This document shows, in pieces, positions 27,905-36,130 of a DNA stretch of 57,564 nucleotides. Every line of letters begins with the position of its first letter. Within the stretch, counting starts at the first letter, position 1. Made by a program: the position numbers and the translations under genes. This DNA comes from Mesorhizobium sp. (GTDB lineage Bacteria; Pseudomonadota; Alphaproteobacteria; Rhizobiales; Rhizobiaceae), in assembly GCA_004963905.1 (NCBI GenBank), contig SUGL01000038.1, positions 1 to 57,564 on the forward strand. The letters run 5' to 3'. A model generated the notes under the pieces. That model was not told where the DNA came from. It ran no database searches and saw only the letters and a program-made list of their open reading frames with translations.

Positions 27905-29169
27905 CAGCCGCTGCCTTTCAGCTTGGTCAGCGTCACTTCGAGATCGGCGAGATTGTCGGCGGCGCTGCCTTCGCCGGACAGGGTCTTGTGCACGGCGGTC
28001 CAGAACTGGCTCGACGCCTCGTTGTACTTGACCTTGACCGTCGCCGAGGGCCGCGGCGCCGCGTTGAGGAAGACCTCTTTCCAGCGTGGGACGATCGGCT
28101 GTTCCTTGGCGATGTCGGCATCGTCATAGAGCGCCTGGATGGTCGGAAGGGTCGATCTCTTCAGTGTCCGGTATTTCTGCATCTCGGGCGAAGCGATGAA
28201 CTTGACCATGTCGATCGCCGCGTCCGGGTTCTTCGAATATTTGGAGACCGCGAGGTTCCAGCCGCCCAGCGTCGCGACCGGCCGCGCGCCTTCGCCCTCG
28301 CCCGCCGGCAGCGGCGCCACGTCGAACTTGCCCTTGATGGGTGAATCTCCGCCATTGCCCAGCGCATAGGTATAGGGCCAGTTGCGCATGAAGACGGCGT
28401 TACCGGTCTGCCAGACGCCGCGCGCTTCCTCTTCCTGGTAGGCGAGCACGCCCGGCGGCGAGATGGTGCCGATCCAGCCCTTGACCATGTCGAGCGCGGC
28501 CGCGGCTTGTCGGTTGTTGATGGAGACCGTGCCGTCCGGCTCGATGATCTGGCCGCCGCCATTCGACATCACCCATTCGAGCGCGTCGCAGGTCAGCCCC
28601 TCATAGGCATTGCCCTGGAAGACGAAGCCCCACATGTCCTTGTTGCCGGCGGCCCGTTCCTTGTCCATCACGAGCTTCGCGGTGTCGGCCATCTCTTTCC
28701 AAGTGGTCGGCACCTTGGCGCCGTATTTGTCGAGCAGGTCCTTGCGGTAGTAGAGCGCCGGCGCGTCGGTGAAGATCGGCAGCGCGATCAGCTTGCCGTT
28801 GACGGTCTGCGAATGGATGATCGAGGGGAAATGCTTGGCCACGATGTCCTTGGTCGCGTCGGTCAGGTCGACGAGCTGGCTGGCGAGTTGCGGCGCCCAG
28901 ATCACGTCGGTCTGGTAAACGTCGATGTCGCTGTTTCCGGCGGCTAGCCACAGCTTGTACTGGCCGAACTGGTCGGTCGTCGACGGCGGCATGACGACGA
29001 TGTTGACCTTGTTGCCGCTCTGCTTCTCGTAGCGGTCGAGTATCTCGCGCAGCACCTTGATGCCGTCGCCGGTGTCGCCCGACACGATCGACAGGTCGAC
29101 CGCGTGAGCTGGGACCACGGCGAACATCGCGCCGACTGCCAGCGCAAGAAATGCGTGAAGAAGCTTCAT
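27901..29169 (-). CDS. Sugar ABC transporter substrate-binding protein
   Basis: This is a 422-residue periplasmic binding protein of cluster B. A signal peptide MKLLHAFLALAVGAMFAVVP is cut after AHA. The mature part begins VDLSIVSGDTGDGIKVLREI and has the family segments DIDVYQTDVIWAPQLA and VFMRNWPYTYALGN. From memory it is close to ThuE-type trehalose/maltose-binding proteins, so an alpha-glucoside is likely. GGGAGG precedes the ATG. It is first in the operon with two permeases. A LacI-type operator lies about 350 bases upstream. Confidence 0.9.
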   Translation of the reverse strand: MKLLHAFLALAVGAMFAVVPAHAVDLSIVSGDTGDGIKVLREILDRYEKQSGNKVNIVVMPPSTTDQFGQYKLWLAAGNSDIDVYQTDVIWAPQLASQLVDLTDATKDIVAKHFPSIIHSQTVNGKLIALPIFTDAPALYYRKDLLDKYGAKVPTTWKEMADTAKLVMDKERAAGNKDMWGFVFQGNAYEGLTCDALEWVMSNGGGQIIEPDGTVSINNRQAAAALDMVKGWIGTISPPGVLAYQEEEARGVWQTGNAVFMRNWPYTYALGNGGDSPIKGKFDVAPLPAGEGEGARPVATLGGWNLAVSKYSKNPDAAIDMVKFIASPEMQKYRTLKRSTLPTIQALYDDADIAKEQPIVPRWKEVFLNAAPRPSATVKVKYNEASSQFWTAVHKTLSGEGSAADNLADLEVTLTKLKGSGW

Positions 29170-29557
29170 GGCGGTGGACCTCCCTTTGGAGGCTGGCGGC
29201 CGAGACTGCGCGCGCCGACAGCCATCAGATGCCCACCCAGCACTTGAATGCGGAGCACCGCGTTGGGTTCCAACATCAGCTATTCGGCATGAATCAGCGG
29301 TGTGTCGATCACCGACCGAAGCGCAAGGATGCAATCTGGCTGGATGGAAGGGCGGATTTCAAACCAAAGCGGGCGGGCTCCGAAACCCGCCGCCCCGGAG
29401 CCCGCCTTGGAGTGGCTGACGCATGCCGGCACAGCCTCCTCCGACGCCTTGCCCGCGTCGATCCGCCGATCGGCCGCCCGGCACGACGACGCATTAGCAT
29501 GCCCTAACGTCATCCTATGTGAAGCGGTTCACAATGCCGGCGGTTGGTGGAAAATCG
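29170..29557. promoter_or_regulatory. Regulatory region of the sugar ABC operon with LacI-type operator
   Basis: The perfect 16-base inverted repeat TGTGAAGCGGTTCACA at 29518-29533 matches LacI-family operators. On the minus strand its TTCACA overlaps a possible -35, followed 17-18 bases later by TGCTAAT as a -10 box. This would give a long leader of about 310 bases to the binding-protein gene. The rest of the gap shows no gene. Confidence 0.6.
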
Positions 29558-30055
29558 TTAACCTTCCCAGCCGACGGGGATCATGCCCAGCCGCTCATAA
29601 AGCCTGAAGGCGGCGGCGTGCCTGACCGTGTTGGTCTTGAGGTCGACATGGATCGCGCCCCTGTCCCGAAAGGCGAGGAAGACATGCCGCATCAGCGCCT
29701 CGCCGATGCCGCGTTTTCTGGAGCTCGGGTGGACCGCAAGATCCTTGACGAAGCCGGACGTCCAGCAAAGCGCGGCGCCGGCCAGCAAGCCCTTGCCGTC
29801 GATGACCAGGAAGCAGAGATCGGGATCGAACTCGGCATCGCCCGAGATGCGCTCCCACCAGTCGTCGAACGGGCCGTCGGCGCCGTCGTCGGAGGCCTCT
29901 TCCAGGAGCGCATGCAAGGCCTGCGCATCCCTGTGCTCGAAGGGGCGCATGATGAACCCGTCCGGCCAATGCGGCGCGGTCAGCGCATCGTCGAGAAGCT
30001 TGCGAAGGCGGATGTCATTGGGGGCCGGCGGGCGAGGATCTTTGTTCTCATGCAT
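29558..30055 (-). CDS. GNAT-family N-acetyltransferase
   Basis: This is a 165-residue GNAT protein. The acetyl-CoA binding motif lies in VKDLAVHPSSRKRGIGEALM (the R/Q-x-x-G-x-G/A pattern is RKRGIG). The C-terminal strand ends DLKTNTVRHAAAFRLYERLG, the usual motif B. Residues 1-35 form a short unassigned lead that includes FIMRPFEHRDAQAL, the start of the fold. Substrate unknown. It lies downstream of a lytic transglycosylase gene on the same strand, separated by 67 bases. Confidence 0.9.
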   Translation of the reverse strand: MHENKDPRPPAPNDIRLRKLLDDALTAPHWPDGFIMRPFEHRDAQALHALLEEASDDGADGPFDDWWERISGDAEFDPDLCFLVIDGKGLLAGAALCWTSGFVKDLAVHPSSRKRGIGEALMRHVFLAFRDRGAIHVDLKTNTVRHAAAFRLYERLGMIPVGWEG

Positions 30056-30122
30056 GTCCCTGCCCCAGACAGCTACGCCCCCGAGTTGCGCACTCTTGGC
30101 CGACCTGCGCCGGGCAGGACGC

Positions 30123-31118
30123 TCAGGCGCCTGGCTGCAGGCGGCGGCGGTCGACGCCGAGGCCCGTCTGCTCGAGCAGACCCTTGCGCTTGGCGTCGTA
30201 ATAATAGCCGGTCTGGTAGAGCGTGTCGGCGCGCTTGGCGTTGCCGCCCGAGACCAGCCAGGCGCCGCGCAGATATTTGACCGCGTATTTGAGATTGGTC
30301 TCGGCGTCGAACAGACCGCTCGCCGGCCCGTCATAGCCCATGCCGCGCGCCGTCGCGTGCTTGATCTGCATCAGCCCCCAATGGCCGTGATTGTAGGCTT
30401 TCGGGTTGAACGTGCTCTCCCGGTTGACGACATGGCGCACCAGATCGACCGGCACTTCGTAGATCGCCGAATATTTCTCGATCAGCCGCTCGATCTCGGC
30501 GCGCGGCCCTGTGGCATGCTGCTCGCTGGCATGCTGTTCGGGCTGGACCGGTTGGGCAAGCAGCGCCGGGTTTTGCGGTACCACATAGGCGGCCTGCTGG
30601 ACGCCCGGCATGGGAGCCACCTTGGCCGACTGACCGGTGACCGGCATGGCAACGCCGGCGGTCCTGTAGACGGCTGCCTGCTTGAGCGAAGCGGGGCCGG
30701 TCGGCGACGCGCCGGCCATCAGCACCGGCGGCGGCGGAAACTGGCCGGCGACAGGTGTCGAACCGGCGAACGCGGTGGGTTGCGCCGGCGGCGGAAGCGC
30801 GGCGCCAGGTTGCACCGGCGGCGGCAATGGCGCGCCAGGCGTCGTCGGTGCGCCGGGCGTCGTCGCCCCAGAAGTCGTCGCCAGGGCCACGGCATCGCCG
30901 GCTAGCGCCGCCGTCTGCACCTGCGCGAGGCCGGAAGGCTCAGGCAGCACGGCCACCGTCTCAGGCAGCGCGACGGTCGGTGTGTCGTCCTCGACGGCCG
31001 GCGTCGAAGCCGCCGCAAGCGCGGGCGTGGCCTTCATCTGCGAGGTCGAGGTACAGCCGCTGAGGCCGGCAGCGGCAACGAGCACGCCGATCGCGGTGAG
31101 GATGATTTTCGCTGCCAA
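30123..31118 (-). CDS. Lytic transglycosylase, lipoprotein
   Basis: This is a 331-residue protein that starts with TTG at 31118. A lipoprotein signal (LVAAAGLSGC, lipidation at about Cys22) is followed by a long Pro/Ala-rich linker to about residue 205. An SLT (goose-type) transglycosylase domain comes after. Its catalytic Glu lies in VNRESTFNPKAYNHGHWGLM, followed by MQIKHATARGMGY and a YQTGYYYDAKRKGLL tail. It cleaves peptidoglycan glycan strands in the periplasm, at the outer membrane. The upstream TTG is needed to give a full signal peptide. Confidence 0.9.
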   Translation of the reverse strand: MAAKIILTAIGVLVAAAGLSGCTSTSQMKATPALAAASTPAVEDDTPTVALPETVAVLPEPSGLAQVQTAALAGDAVALATTSGATTPGAPTTPGAPLPPPVQPGAALPPPAQPTAFAGSTPVAGQFPPPPVLMAGASPTGPASLKQAAVYRTAGVAMPVTGQSAKVAPMPGVQQAAYVVPQNPALLAQPVQPEQHASEQHATGPRAEIERLIEKYSAIYEVPVDLVRHVVNRESTFNPKAYNHGHWGLMQIKHATARGMGYDGPASGLFDAETNLKYAVKYLRGAWLVSGGNAKRADTLYQTGYYYDAKRKGLLEQTGLGVDRRRLQPGA

Positions 31119-31293
31119 GCCCTGCAGGTCCGATTGTCGGTTGTTAAAAAGTCCTTACACCAGCGATTCCAACCGGGCAATCGGGGCCAATATGCAGGTT
31201 TCGGGTGGCGAGACTCGGAGCAAACTGCGATATTGTTCCCTATCTGTACTGGAGATGTACCCGTTTTTCGCAGTTTGCGGAAAGGAGCGCACC

Positions 31294-31863
31294 ATGGAAA
31301 ACGCATCACCGATCACGGCCGGCCACGCAGTGTTAGAAACAGTGATCGGCTTCATGGGCATTGCCTGGAGCGAAAAGGGCCTGATCCGGCTCTGCCTGCC
31401 CGAGCGCAGCCGCGAAGCGGTCGAGCGCCGGCTGTTTCGCAACGCCGGGGTTTCGAGAGCCACCGAGCAGCCGAAATGGGTGGTCGAATTGATCGCTTCG
31501 ATCAAGGCCTATGCGGCCGGGGAGGATGTCGATTTCTCCGGCGTGCCGGTCGATCTCGACGGCGTCGACGATTTCCGCCTCGCCATCTATGACGCCGCGC
31601 GCAAGCTCGGCTTCGGCGAGACCACCACCTATGGCGAACTGGCCAAGCGCGCCGGCCATTCCGGCCTCGCGCGCGAAACCGGTGCCGCCCTCGGCGCCAA
31701 TCCGGTGCCGCTGGTCATTCCCTGCCACCGCATCCTTGCCGCGGGCGGCAAGATCGGCGGCTTCTCCGCGCCTGGCGGCTCCGCCACCAAGGAGAAGATG
31801 CTGGCCATGGAAGGCGTTCGCGTCGGTCCGCCGCCGGCCGCGCAGGCTTCGTTCGGGTTCTGA
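31294..31863 (+). CDS. ogt: Methylated-DNA--protein-cysteine S-methyltransferase
   Basis: This 189-residue Ogt-type suicide repair protein moves the methyl group from O6-methylguanine to its own Cys144 (motif VIPCHRILAA). The conserved segment TTYGELAKRAGHSGLARETG forms the DNA-binding helix-turn-helix, and GGFSAPGGSATKEKMLAMEG closes the active-site domain. The N-terminal domain (residues 1-85) is short and lacks the AraC part of Ada. AAGGAG lies 6 bases before the ATG. No Ada box was found upstream. Confidence 0.95.
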   Translation: MENASPITAGHAVLETVIGFMGIAWSEKGLIRLCLPERSREAVERRLFRNAGVSRATEQPKWVVELIASIKAYAAGEDVDFSGVPVDLDGVDDFRLAIYDAARKLGFGETTTYGELAKRAGHSGLARETGAALGANPVPLVIPCHRILAAGGKIGGFSAPGGSATKEKMLAMEGVRVGPPPAAQASFGF

Positions 31864-31884
31864 AAAGTTGCCGGGCGCCAGGCC

Positions 31885-32214
31885 CTAGCGATGAGGAAAG
31901 AGCCGCCGGCGGAAATGCCGGTCGAACTCCGGCCGCTTGCACACATAGACCGGGCAGGACCTGGTGTCGGCGCTCGGCACATAGGCCCGCGCCCTCACCT
32001 CGCCCATGTTGCAGAAGCGCTCGTCCCGGACGTAGCGGTCATAGAGCGGCAGCCCCGGCACGCGCGTCGACTGGTAACGCAGGATGACGGCGCCCTGCCT
32101 GGCGATCGTCGCCTGCACGCGATCGCAGCTCATGCGCGTCGGGTCGTAGCGCGAGGCGGCCTGTGCCTCGGCGGCCACCAGCATCAGGCAGGCGGCAAGC
32201 AGAATTCTCCTCAT
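31885..32214 (-). CDS. Small secreted protein of unknown function
   Basis: This is a 109-residue protein with a clear signal peptide (MRRILLAACLMLVAAEAQA, cut before ASRYD). The mature part is basic, with four Cys residues (MSCDRVQ, RFCNMG, RSCPVYVCK) that may form two disulfides. The motif FCNMGEVRARAYVPSADTRSCP recurs, from memory, in small rhizobial secreted proteins, but no family name can be given. It converges with ogt across 21 bases. Confidence 0.7.
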   Translation of the reverse strand: MRRILLAACLMLVAAEAQAASRYDPTRMSCDRVQATIARQGAVILRYQSTRVPGLPLYDRYVRDERFCNMGEVRARAYVPSADTRSCPVYVCKRPEFDRHFRRRLFPHR

Positions 32215-32435
32215 GATCCTCTCCTACAAAAGCGAGCGTGTCTTCCCTCCACAACGCACGCCTTGCCTCAAAGCTTCCACGCGATTGGAGCGCCGTGGCA
32301 CGCTATCGCGGTGCATGCCGGCAACGCCATCTTGTTTTCGTTCCCGAACCATACTATATGCGCAGCATTGAATTTGGCCGATCGATCGGGCCTCGCGATC
32401 TTCGCGTTTGCTGACGTCTCCAAAATTTCGATACC

Positions 32436-32457
32436 ACCGGCCGGGTTTTGGCCCGGT
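32436..32457 (+). promoter_or_regulatory. Hairpin in the cold-shock gene leader
   Basis: ACCGGCCGGG and CCCGGT flank a TTTTGG loop just upstream of the ribosome site of the cold-shock gene. Cold-shock mRNAs are often controlled by leader structure, so this may act in cis. No U-run follows, so it is not a terminator. Confidence 0.4.
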
Positions 32458-32487
32458 CAAACGAAGCAAATGCGAAGGGCATTTTAC

Positions 32488-32700
32488 ATGGCAACTGGTA
32501 CGGTCAAGTGGTTCAACGCCACCAAGGGCTACGGCTTCATCCAGCCTGACAATGGCGGCGCGGACGTTTTCGTCCACATCTCCGCCGTCGAGCGCGCTGG
32601 TATGACCACCCTCGTTGAGGGCCAGAAGATCAACTTCGAGATCGAGCAGGACCGCCGCACCGGCAAGTCCGCTGCTGGATCTCTGAGCAAGGCAGCCTGA
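32488..32700 (+). CDS. cspA: Cold-shock protein (CspA family)
   Basis: This 70-residue single cold-shock domain has both RNA-binding motifs, KGYGFIQ (RNP1) and DVFVHIS (RNP2). It binds single-stranded nucleic acids and melts RNA structure. GAAGGG lies 7 bases before the ATG; an in-frame ATG at 32470 would add six residues but has no ribosome site. It has a leader of more than 100 bases with a hairpin just upstream, and an intrinsic terminator 170 bases after the stop. Rhizobia carry several such genes, so this copy need not be the cold-induced one. Confidence 0.95.
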   Translation: MATGTVKWFNATKGYGFIQPDNGGADVFVHISAVERAGMTTLVEGQKINFEIEQDRRTGKSAAGSLSKAA

Positions 32701-32865
32701 TTTTTGCGATGGCGCGCGCCGGACGAAGGTTCGGGGCGCGCGGCAAGTCACGGATGTACTGACGGTCGCGCGATAAGCGTGCCGGAGCGGAAGGACCCGA
32801 CAAGCTGGAACAGCAGATTGCTGCCGGCCCGGCCCTAACGCTCCCGATCAGGCTACCGGCATAGG

Positions 32866-32890
32866 AAGGCGGGCATTGCCCGCCTTTTTT
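32866..32890 (+). terminator. Intrinsic terminator after the cold-shock gene
   Basis: AAGGCGGGCA pairs with TGCCCGCCTT with almost no loop, followed by six T. This ends the transcript before the toxin-antitoxin pair. The 165 bases between it and the cold-shock stop hold another GC-rich hairpin (GCGCGC arms). Confidence 0.85.
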
Positions 32891-32945
32891 GTTGCCTATA
32901 TTGCCGCCATTGGCCTCGTTGGCCCAACTATGGTATTTGCTGGCC

Positions 32946-33146
32946 ATGACCAAGCTCGAACAGATTGAAAAGTCCGTCGCCGAACTGAACCCCGAAGAAC
33001 TGAAGGCATTTGCCGCATGGTTCGAGGCGCTTCAGGCCGACTTGTGGGACAAGCAGATCGAAGCCGACGCAAAGGCAGGTCGGCTGGACAAGCTTGCCGA
33101 TCAGGCTCTGGCTGATCATCGTGCAGGCCGGACGCGGCCTCTGTGA
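32946..33146 (+). CDS. Antitoxin of a RelE-type toxin-antitoxin pair
   Basis: This is a 66-residue, mostly helical protein (LEQIEKSVAELNPEELKAFA, then ADLWDKQIEADAKAGRLDKL) ending in HRAGRTRPL. From memory, small proteins of this kind often precede RelE/ParE-like toxins in alphaproteobacteria. The stop overlaps the toxin's GTG by four bases (GTGA), which supports coupled translation and an antitoxin-first order. No DNA-binding domain is obvious. Confidence 0.75.
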   Translation: MTKLEQIEKSVAELNPEELKAFAAWFEALQADLWDKQIEADAKAGRLDKLADQALADHRAGRTRPL

Positions 33147-33397
33147 ATCACTTTGCCGCCCCATCTTTTTGGGACGCCTATGACAAACTACCCAAAACAA
33201 TCAGGGTGAAGGCGGATAGCAGCTTCGCCAAACTGCGTGCGGACCCGTTTCATCCTTCGCTGCACTTCAAGCGGGTTGGACGTTACTGGTCGGCGCGAGT
33301 TGATCTGGACTACCGTGCCGTTGCGGTCCGGAATGAGGACGATGTGATCTGGTTTTGGATCGGCACGCATTCCGAATATGAACGCCTTTTGAAATAG
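33143..33397 (+). CDS. RelE/ParE-family toxin
   Basis: This is an 84-residue basic protein with the RelE-superfamily pattern: FWDAYDKLPKTIRVKADSSF, then the strand pair LHFKRVGRYWSARVDLDYRA, and a final FWIGTHSEYERLL. It starts with GTG at 33143 inside the stop of the antitoxin. The mode, mRNA cleavage or gyrase block, cannot be told. It is the second RelE-like toxin in this window and is not closely alike in sequence to the first. Confidence 0.8.
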   Translation: MNHFAAPSFWDAYDKLPKTIRVKADSSFAKLRADPFHPSLHFKRVGRYWSARVDLDYRAVAVRNEDDVIWFWIGTHSEYERLLK

Positions 33398-33457
33398 CCG
33401 CGTTACGGCCGCAAGCTCGACCGGGCGTCGTTCCGAAGCGGCCGCGACGCGGACAAA

Positions 33458-34066
33458 TTACCCCTGCCACTCGATCGGCACATGCCCCTTGTCCGCCTCC
33501 ACCCGCTTCAGCCACTCCACCACCGCCGGATAGGCATCGAGCTGGAAGCCGCCCTTCTCGGCGGTGTGGGTGTAGGCATAGAGCGCGATGTCGGCGACGC
33601 TGTAAGTGCTGCCGGCGAAAAAGGCGTTCTGCTCCAGATGCTTGTTCATCACGCCGAGCGCCTTGTTGCCGCGCTCCAGGGTCAGCGCCAGCCGTTCCGG
33701 CGTCGCGTCCTTCGCCCTTTCCGGGAAGGTGAGCAGCGCCTTGCGCACCGCGATATAGGGCTCGTGGCTGTACTGCTCGAAGAACAGCCACTGATAGGCC
33801 AGCGCCCGCTCGTATCTGTCGGCCGGCAGGAAGCGTGTGCCTTCGGCGAGATAGAGCAGGATGGCGTTGGATTCGGCGATGCGCCTGCCGTCGTCGAGCT
33901 CGAGCAGCGGCACCATCGCGTTCGGGTTCTTGGCGACATAGTCGGCCTTGCGCGTCTCGCCGGTATGCGAGCTCACCTCGATGCGGGTGAAGGGGATGCC
34001 GAGCTTTGCCATCAACAGACGCGGCTTGTAGCAATTGCCGCTGTCGATCATGTCATAAAGTATCAT
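33458..34066 (-). CDS. Glutathione S-transferase family protein
   Basis: This is a 202-residue GST. The thioredoxin-like N-terminal domain has SGNCYKPRLLMAKLGIPF, with the SxxC position of beta- and related GST classes, and the cis-Pro stretch NAMVPLLELDDG followed by the glutathione motif ESNAIL. The C-terminal helical domain ends with YSVADIALYAYTHTAEKGGF, which holds the conserved N-capping Asp. It conjugates glutathione or reduces disulfides or peroxides; the substrate is unknown. Confidence 0.92.
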   Translation of the reverse strand: MILYDMIDSGNCYKPRLLMAKLGIPFTRIEVSSHTGETRKADYVAKNPNAMVPLLELDDGRRIAESNAILLYLAEGTRFLPADRYERALAYQWLFFEQYSHEPYIAVRKALLTFPERAKDATPERLALTLERGNKALGVMNKHLEQNAFFAGSTYSVADIALYAYTHTAEKGGFQLDAYPAVVEWLKRVEADKGHVPIEWQG

Positions 34067-34153
34067 GGCCCCTCGCTTCGCGCGTCGAACGTCGAGAAGC
34101 CTCTAACCCGCCTGTGCGCGTTTCATCCAGTGATTTGTTTTTAGGGGAAAGCA

Positions 34154-35029
34154 TCAGCGGCGCTGATGCAATTGCACGACCTTGTTGTCCATGCCGAGCA
34201 GCGCATCGATCGACAGCGGCTCGTCGTTGAAGATCGTGCCGGCGAGCGCCGGGCGAGCAAGGTGATATCCCTGCAGAAGGTCGACGCCGCCGTCGAGCGC
34301 GACGCGCAGATGCGTGGCCTGCTCGATGCCTTCGACCAGCACCTTGGCGCCGCGGTCGTGCAGCGTCGAGACCAGCGGCCGGAAGAACCGTTCGGCTGCG
34401 GCATGACGGCAGAGCTCCGCGAACCAGCCGCCGTCGATCTTGACGATGTCGGGCGACAGAAGGCCGATGCGCGCTTCGGTCGAATGTCCGGTGCCGAAAT
34501 CGTCGACGGCGATGCGGATGCCGTCGCGCCTCATTTCGCGCACGAGGCTGGCGAGCACCTGATCGTCGGCCGCCTGTTCGGTGATCTCGCAGACGAGCTT
34601 GGCCGGCTCGAGGCCGAAATCGCCGAGATGCCTGGTCATAAGGCGGATCTCGGCCAGTGCCCGCCCGAGGTGATCGTTGATCATCGGGTCGTAGTTGAAG
34701 AACAGCGTAAGCTCATCGACGCCGATGTTGCGGTAGTTGCCCAGATGCAGCATCCGGCACATCGTCTCGACGAACAGCCGGTCCGATGCCGCGACGCTGT
34801 CGAAGAAAACCTGCGGCGCAACGGGCGTTGCGACGCGGCGCGGCTCGATCAGCGCTTCGACGGCGACAGGTTTGAGCGTCCTGCCCTGCGGCGCGAAGAT
34901 CGGCTGGTATGCGCTCCACAGCCGGAACTCGCCATAGACGCCGAACTGGAGGCCGATCTCGTCGGCGAAGATCGCCTCGGCGACATTGCGCCGCCTTTCT
35001 GGGCGCCGCCTGTCGGGCCACATGATCAT
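34154..35029 (-). CDS. EAL-domain protein, second of a tandem pair
   Basis: This is a 291-residue protein made only of an EAL domain, the phosphodiesterase that breaks c-di-GMP into pGpG. It keeps EAL (VAVEALIEPRR), FFNYDPM at the Asn site, CEITEQ, the metal pair in VDDFGTGHS, IVKIDGGW and LVEGIEQ. It looks catalytically able. Its start overlaps the stop of the upstream EAL gene by four bases (ATGA), so the two are made together. It lacks sensor, membrane or GGDEF parts. The N-terminus is very basic (DRRRPERRRN). Confidence 0.9.
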   Translation of the reverse strand: MIMWPDRRRPERRRNVAEAIFADEIGLQFGVYGEFRLWSAYQPIFAPQGRTLKPVAVEALIEPRRVATPVAPQVFFDSVAASDRLFVETMCRMLHLGNYRNIGVDELTLFFNYDPMINDHLGRALAEIRLMTRHLGDFGLEPAKLVCEITEQAADDQVLASLVREMRRDGIRIAVDDFGTGHSTEARIGLLSPDIVKIDGGWFAELCRHAAAERFFRPLVSTLHDRGAKVLVEGIEQATHLRVALDGGVDLLQGYHLARPALAGTIFNDEPLSIDALLGMDNKVVQLHQRR

Positions 35030-35922
35030 GGCGTCACCTTGCGTCCAAACGCCTTGGTCGGGCGCGCCGGCGCCACCGGAGCGGGACTGGCGGCAGTGGC
35101 CTTGCCCTCCTCGGTCGCGGGCGCCTGCGCACTCTTGCCGAAGACGCGAAAACTGGTGGAAGCCAACTCCGGCCGGGCGAGCACATAGCCTTGCACCATC
35201 GAGGCTCCGGACTTCTCGGCGAGCTCCAGCTGCCAGCCTTCTTCGATGCCCTCGAAGACCGTGCGGATACCTTGGCTTTCGAAGCTTTTGACCATCGCGG
35301 TCAGCAGTGCGAATCCTGCCCCGGACTCCATCAGCTGCGTGATCCAGTGGGCGTCGAACTTGACGATGTCGGGCCGCAATTCCTTGATGCGGTTGATGTC
35401 GGATTGGTCGGCGCCATAGTCGTCGACAGCAATGCGGAAGCCGTTGGCTCGCAGCGCTTCGACAAAGCTGTAGAGCGTTTCCTGCGAGGCCGACTTCTGT
35501 TCGGTCACCTCGCAGACGATGCGGCGCGGGTCGATGCCGGCCTCGTGCAGCACAAGGCGCATGTCGCGCAGCGCCTTGTCGACAATGGCGCGTTCGGTGA
35601 ACACCGACGGATCGAAATTGATGAAGATGGATGCCTCTTCCGGCAGGCATGCGCCGGCGTTGAGCAGATGCAGCGTCCTTGTCAGCGCCTCGATATGCAG
35701 CCGGTCGGCCGCCGGGCAGGTGCCGAAGAAGCTCACCGGCGATTGCGGCTCGCCATCGCGGAACGGCCGGATCAGCCCCTCGAAGGCGGCGACCGAAAGC
35801 TTGCCTCCATTGAAGGCGAAGATCGGCTGGAAGGCGCTCTGCAGCGTGTAGATGCCCCAGACACCGCTGGAGGTGCCGTCGTCATGACGGATGATATGGG
35901 CAAGCCCGATGCTGCGCGACAA
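35026..35922 (-). CDS. EAL-domain protein, first of a tandem pair
   Basis: This is a 298-residue EAL-only protein, starting with TTG at 35922 after GAGGGA. The signature EAL is EGL (AFEGLIRP), a change found in some active enzymes. Other sites remain: FINFDPS, CEVTEQK, VDDYGADQSD and FEGIEE. DIVKFDAHW keeps the Lys. After residue 265 comes a low-complexity Ala/Pro tail. It overlaps the next EAL gene by four bases. The pair may act as a heteromer in c-di-GMP turnover, which is inference. Confidence 0.88.
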   Translation of the reverse strand: MSRSIGLAHIIRHDDGTSSGVWGIYTLQSAFQPIFAFNGGKLSVAAFEGLIRPFRDGEPQSPVSFFGTCPAADRLHIEALTRTLHLLNAGACLPEEASIFINFDPSVFTERAIVDKALRDMRLVLHEAGIDPRRIVCEVTEQKSASQETLYSFVEALRANGFRIAVDDYGADQSDINRIKELRPDIVKFDAHWITQLMESGAGFALLTAMVKSFESQGIRTVFEGIEEGWQLELAEKSGASMVQGYVLARPELASTSFRVFGKSAQAPATEEGKATAASPAPVAPARPTKAFGRKVTP

Positions 35923-36024
35923 AGGTCCCTCGCTCCGCCAGCGCGGCGGAATTCAATCAGCCATCCTGCCAGCCAAGGGTTTACCGGTCGTTGATGAATT
36001 TATAATTGCCGCCGCTCACGCCAC

Positions 36025-36053
36025 CTTGACTTCTGGATCAGCCGACAATGCTT
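36025..36053 (+). promoter_or_regulatory. Possible aatA promoter
   Basis: CTTGAC at 36025-36030, a good rhizobial -35, is followed after 17 bases by ATGCTT, a poor -10. The site lies about 80 bases before the aminotransferase start. Confidence 0.3.
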
Positions 36054-36130
36054 GCGCTGGAGCCTGCGATGCGACATGAGAGACGCCGCGGCCGCTCCTG
36101 GCCGCGCCCTTCTCTTGGAGACGCTTAGTC

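Noticed and set aside
31200..31293. Possible SOS or Ada box before ogt
   Set aside because: Only a single GTTC is seen; the GTTC-N7-GTTC form used by rhizobial LexA is not present.
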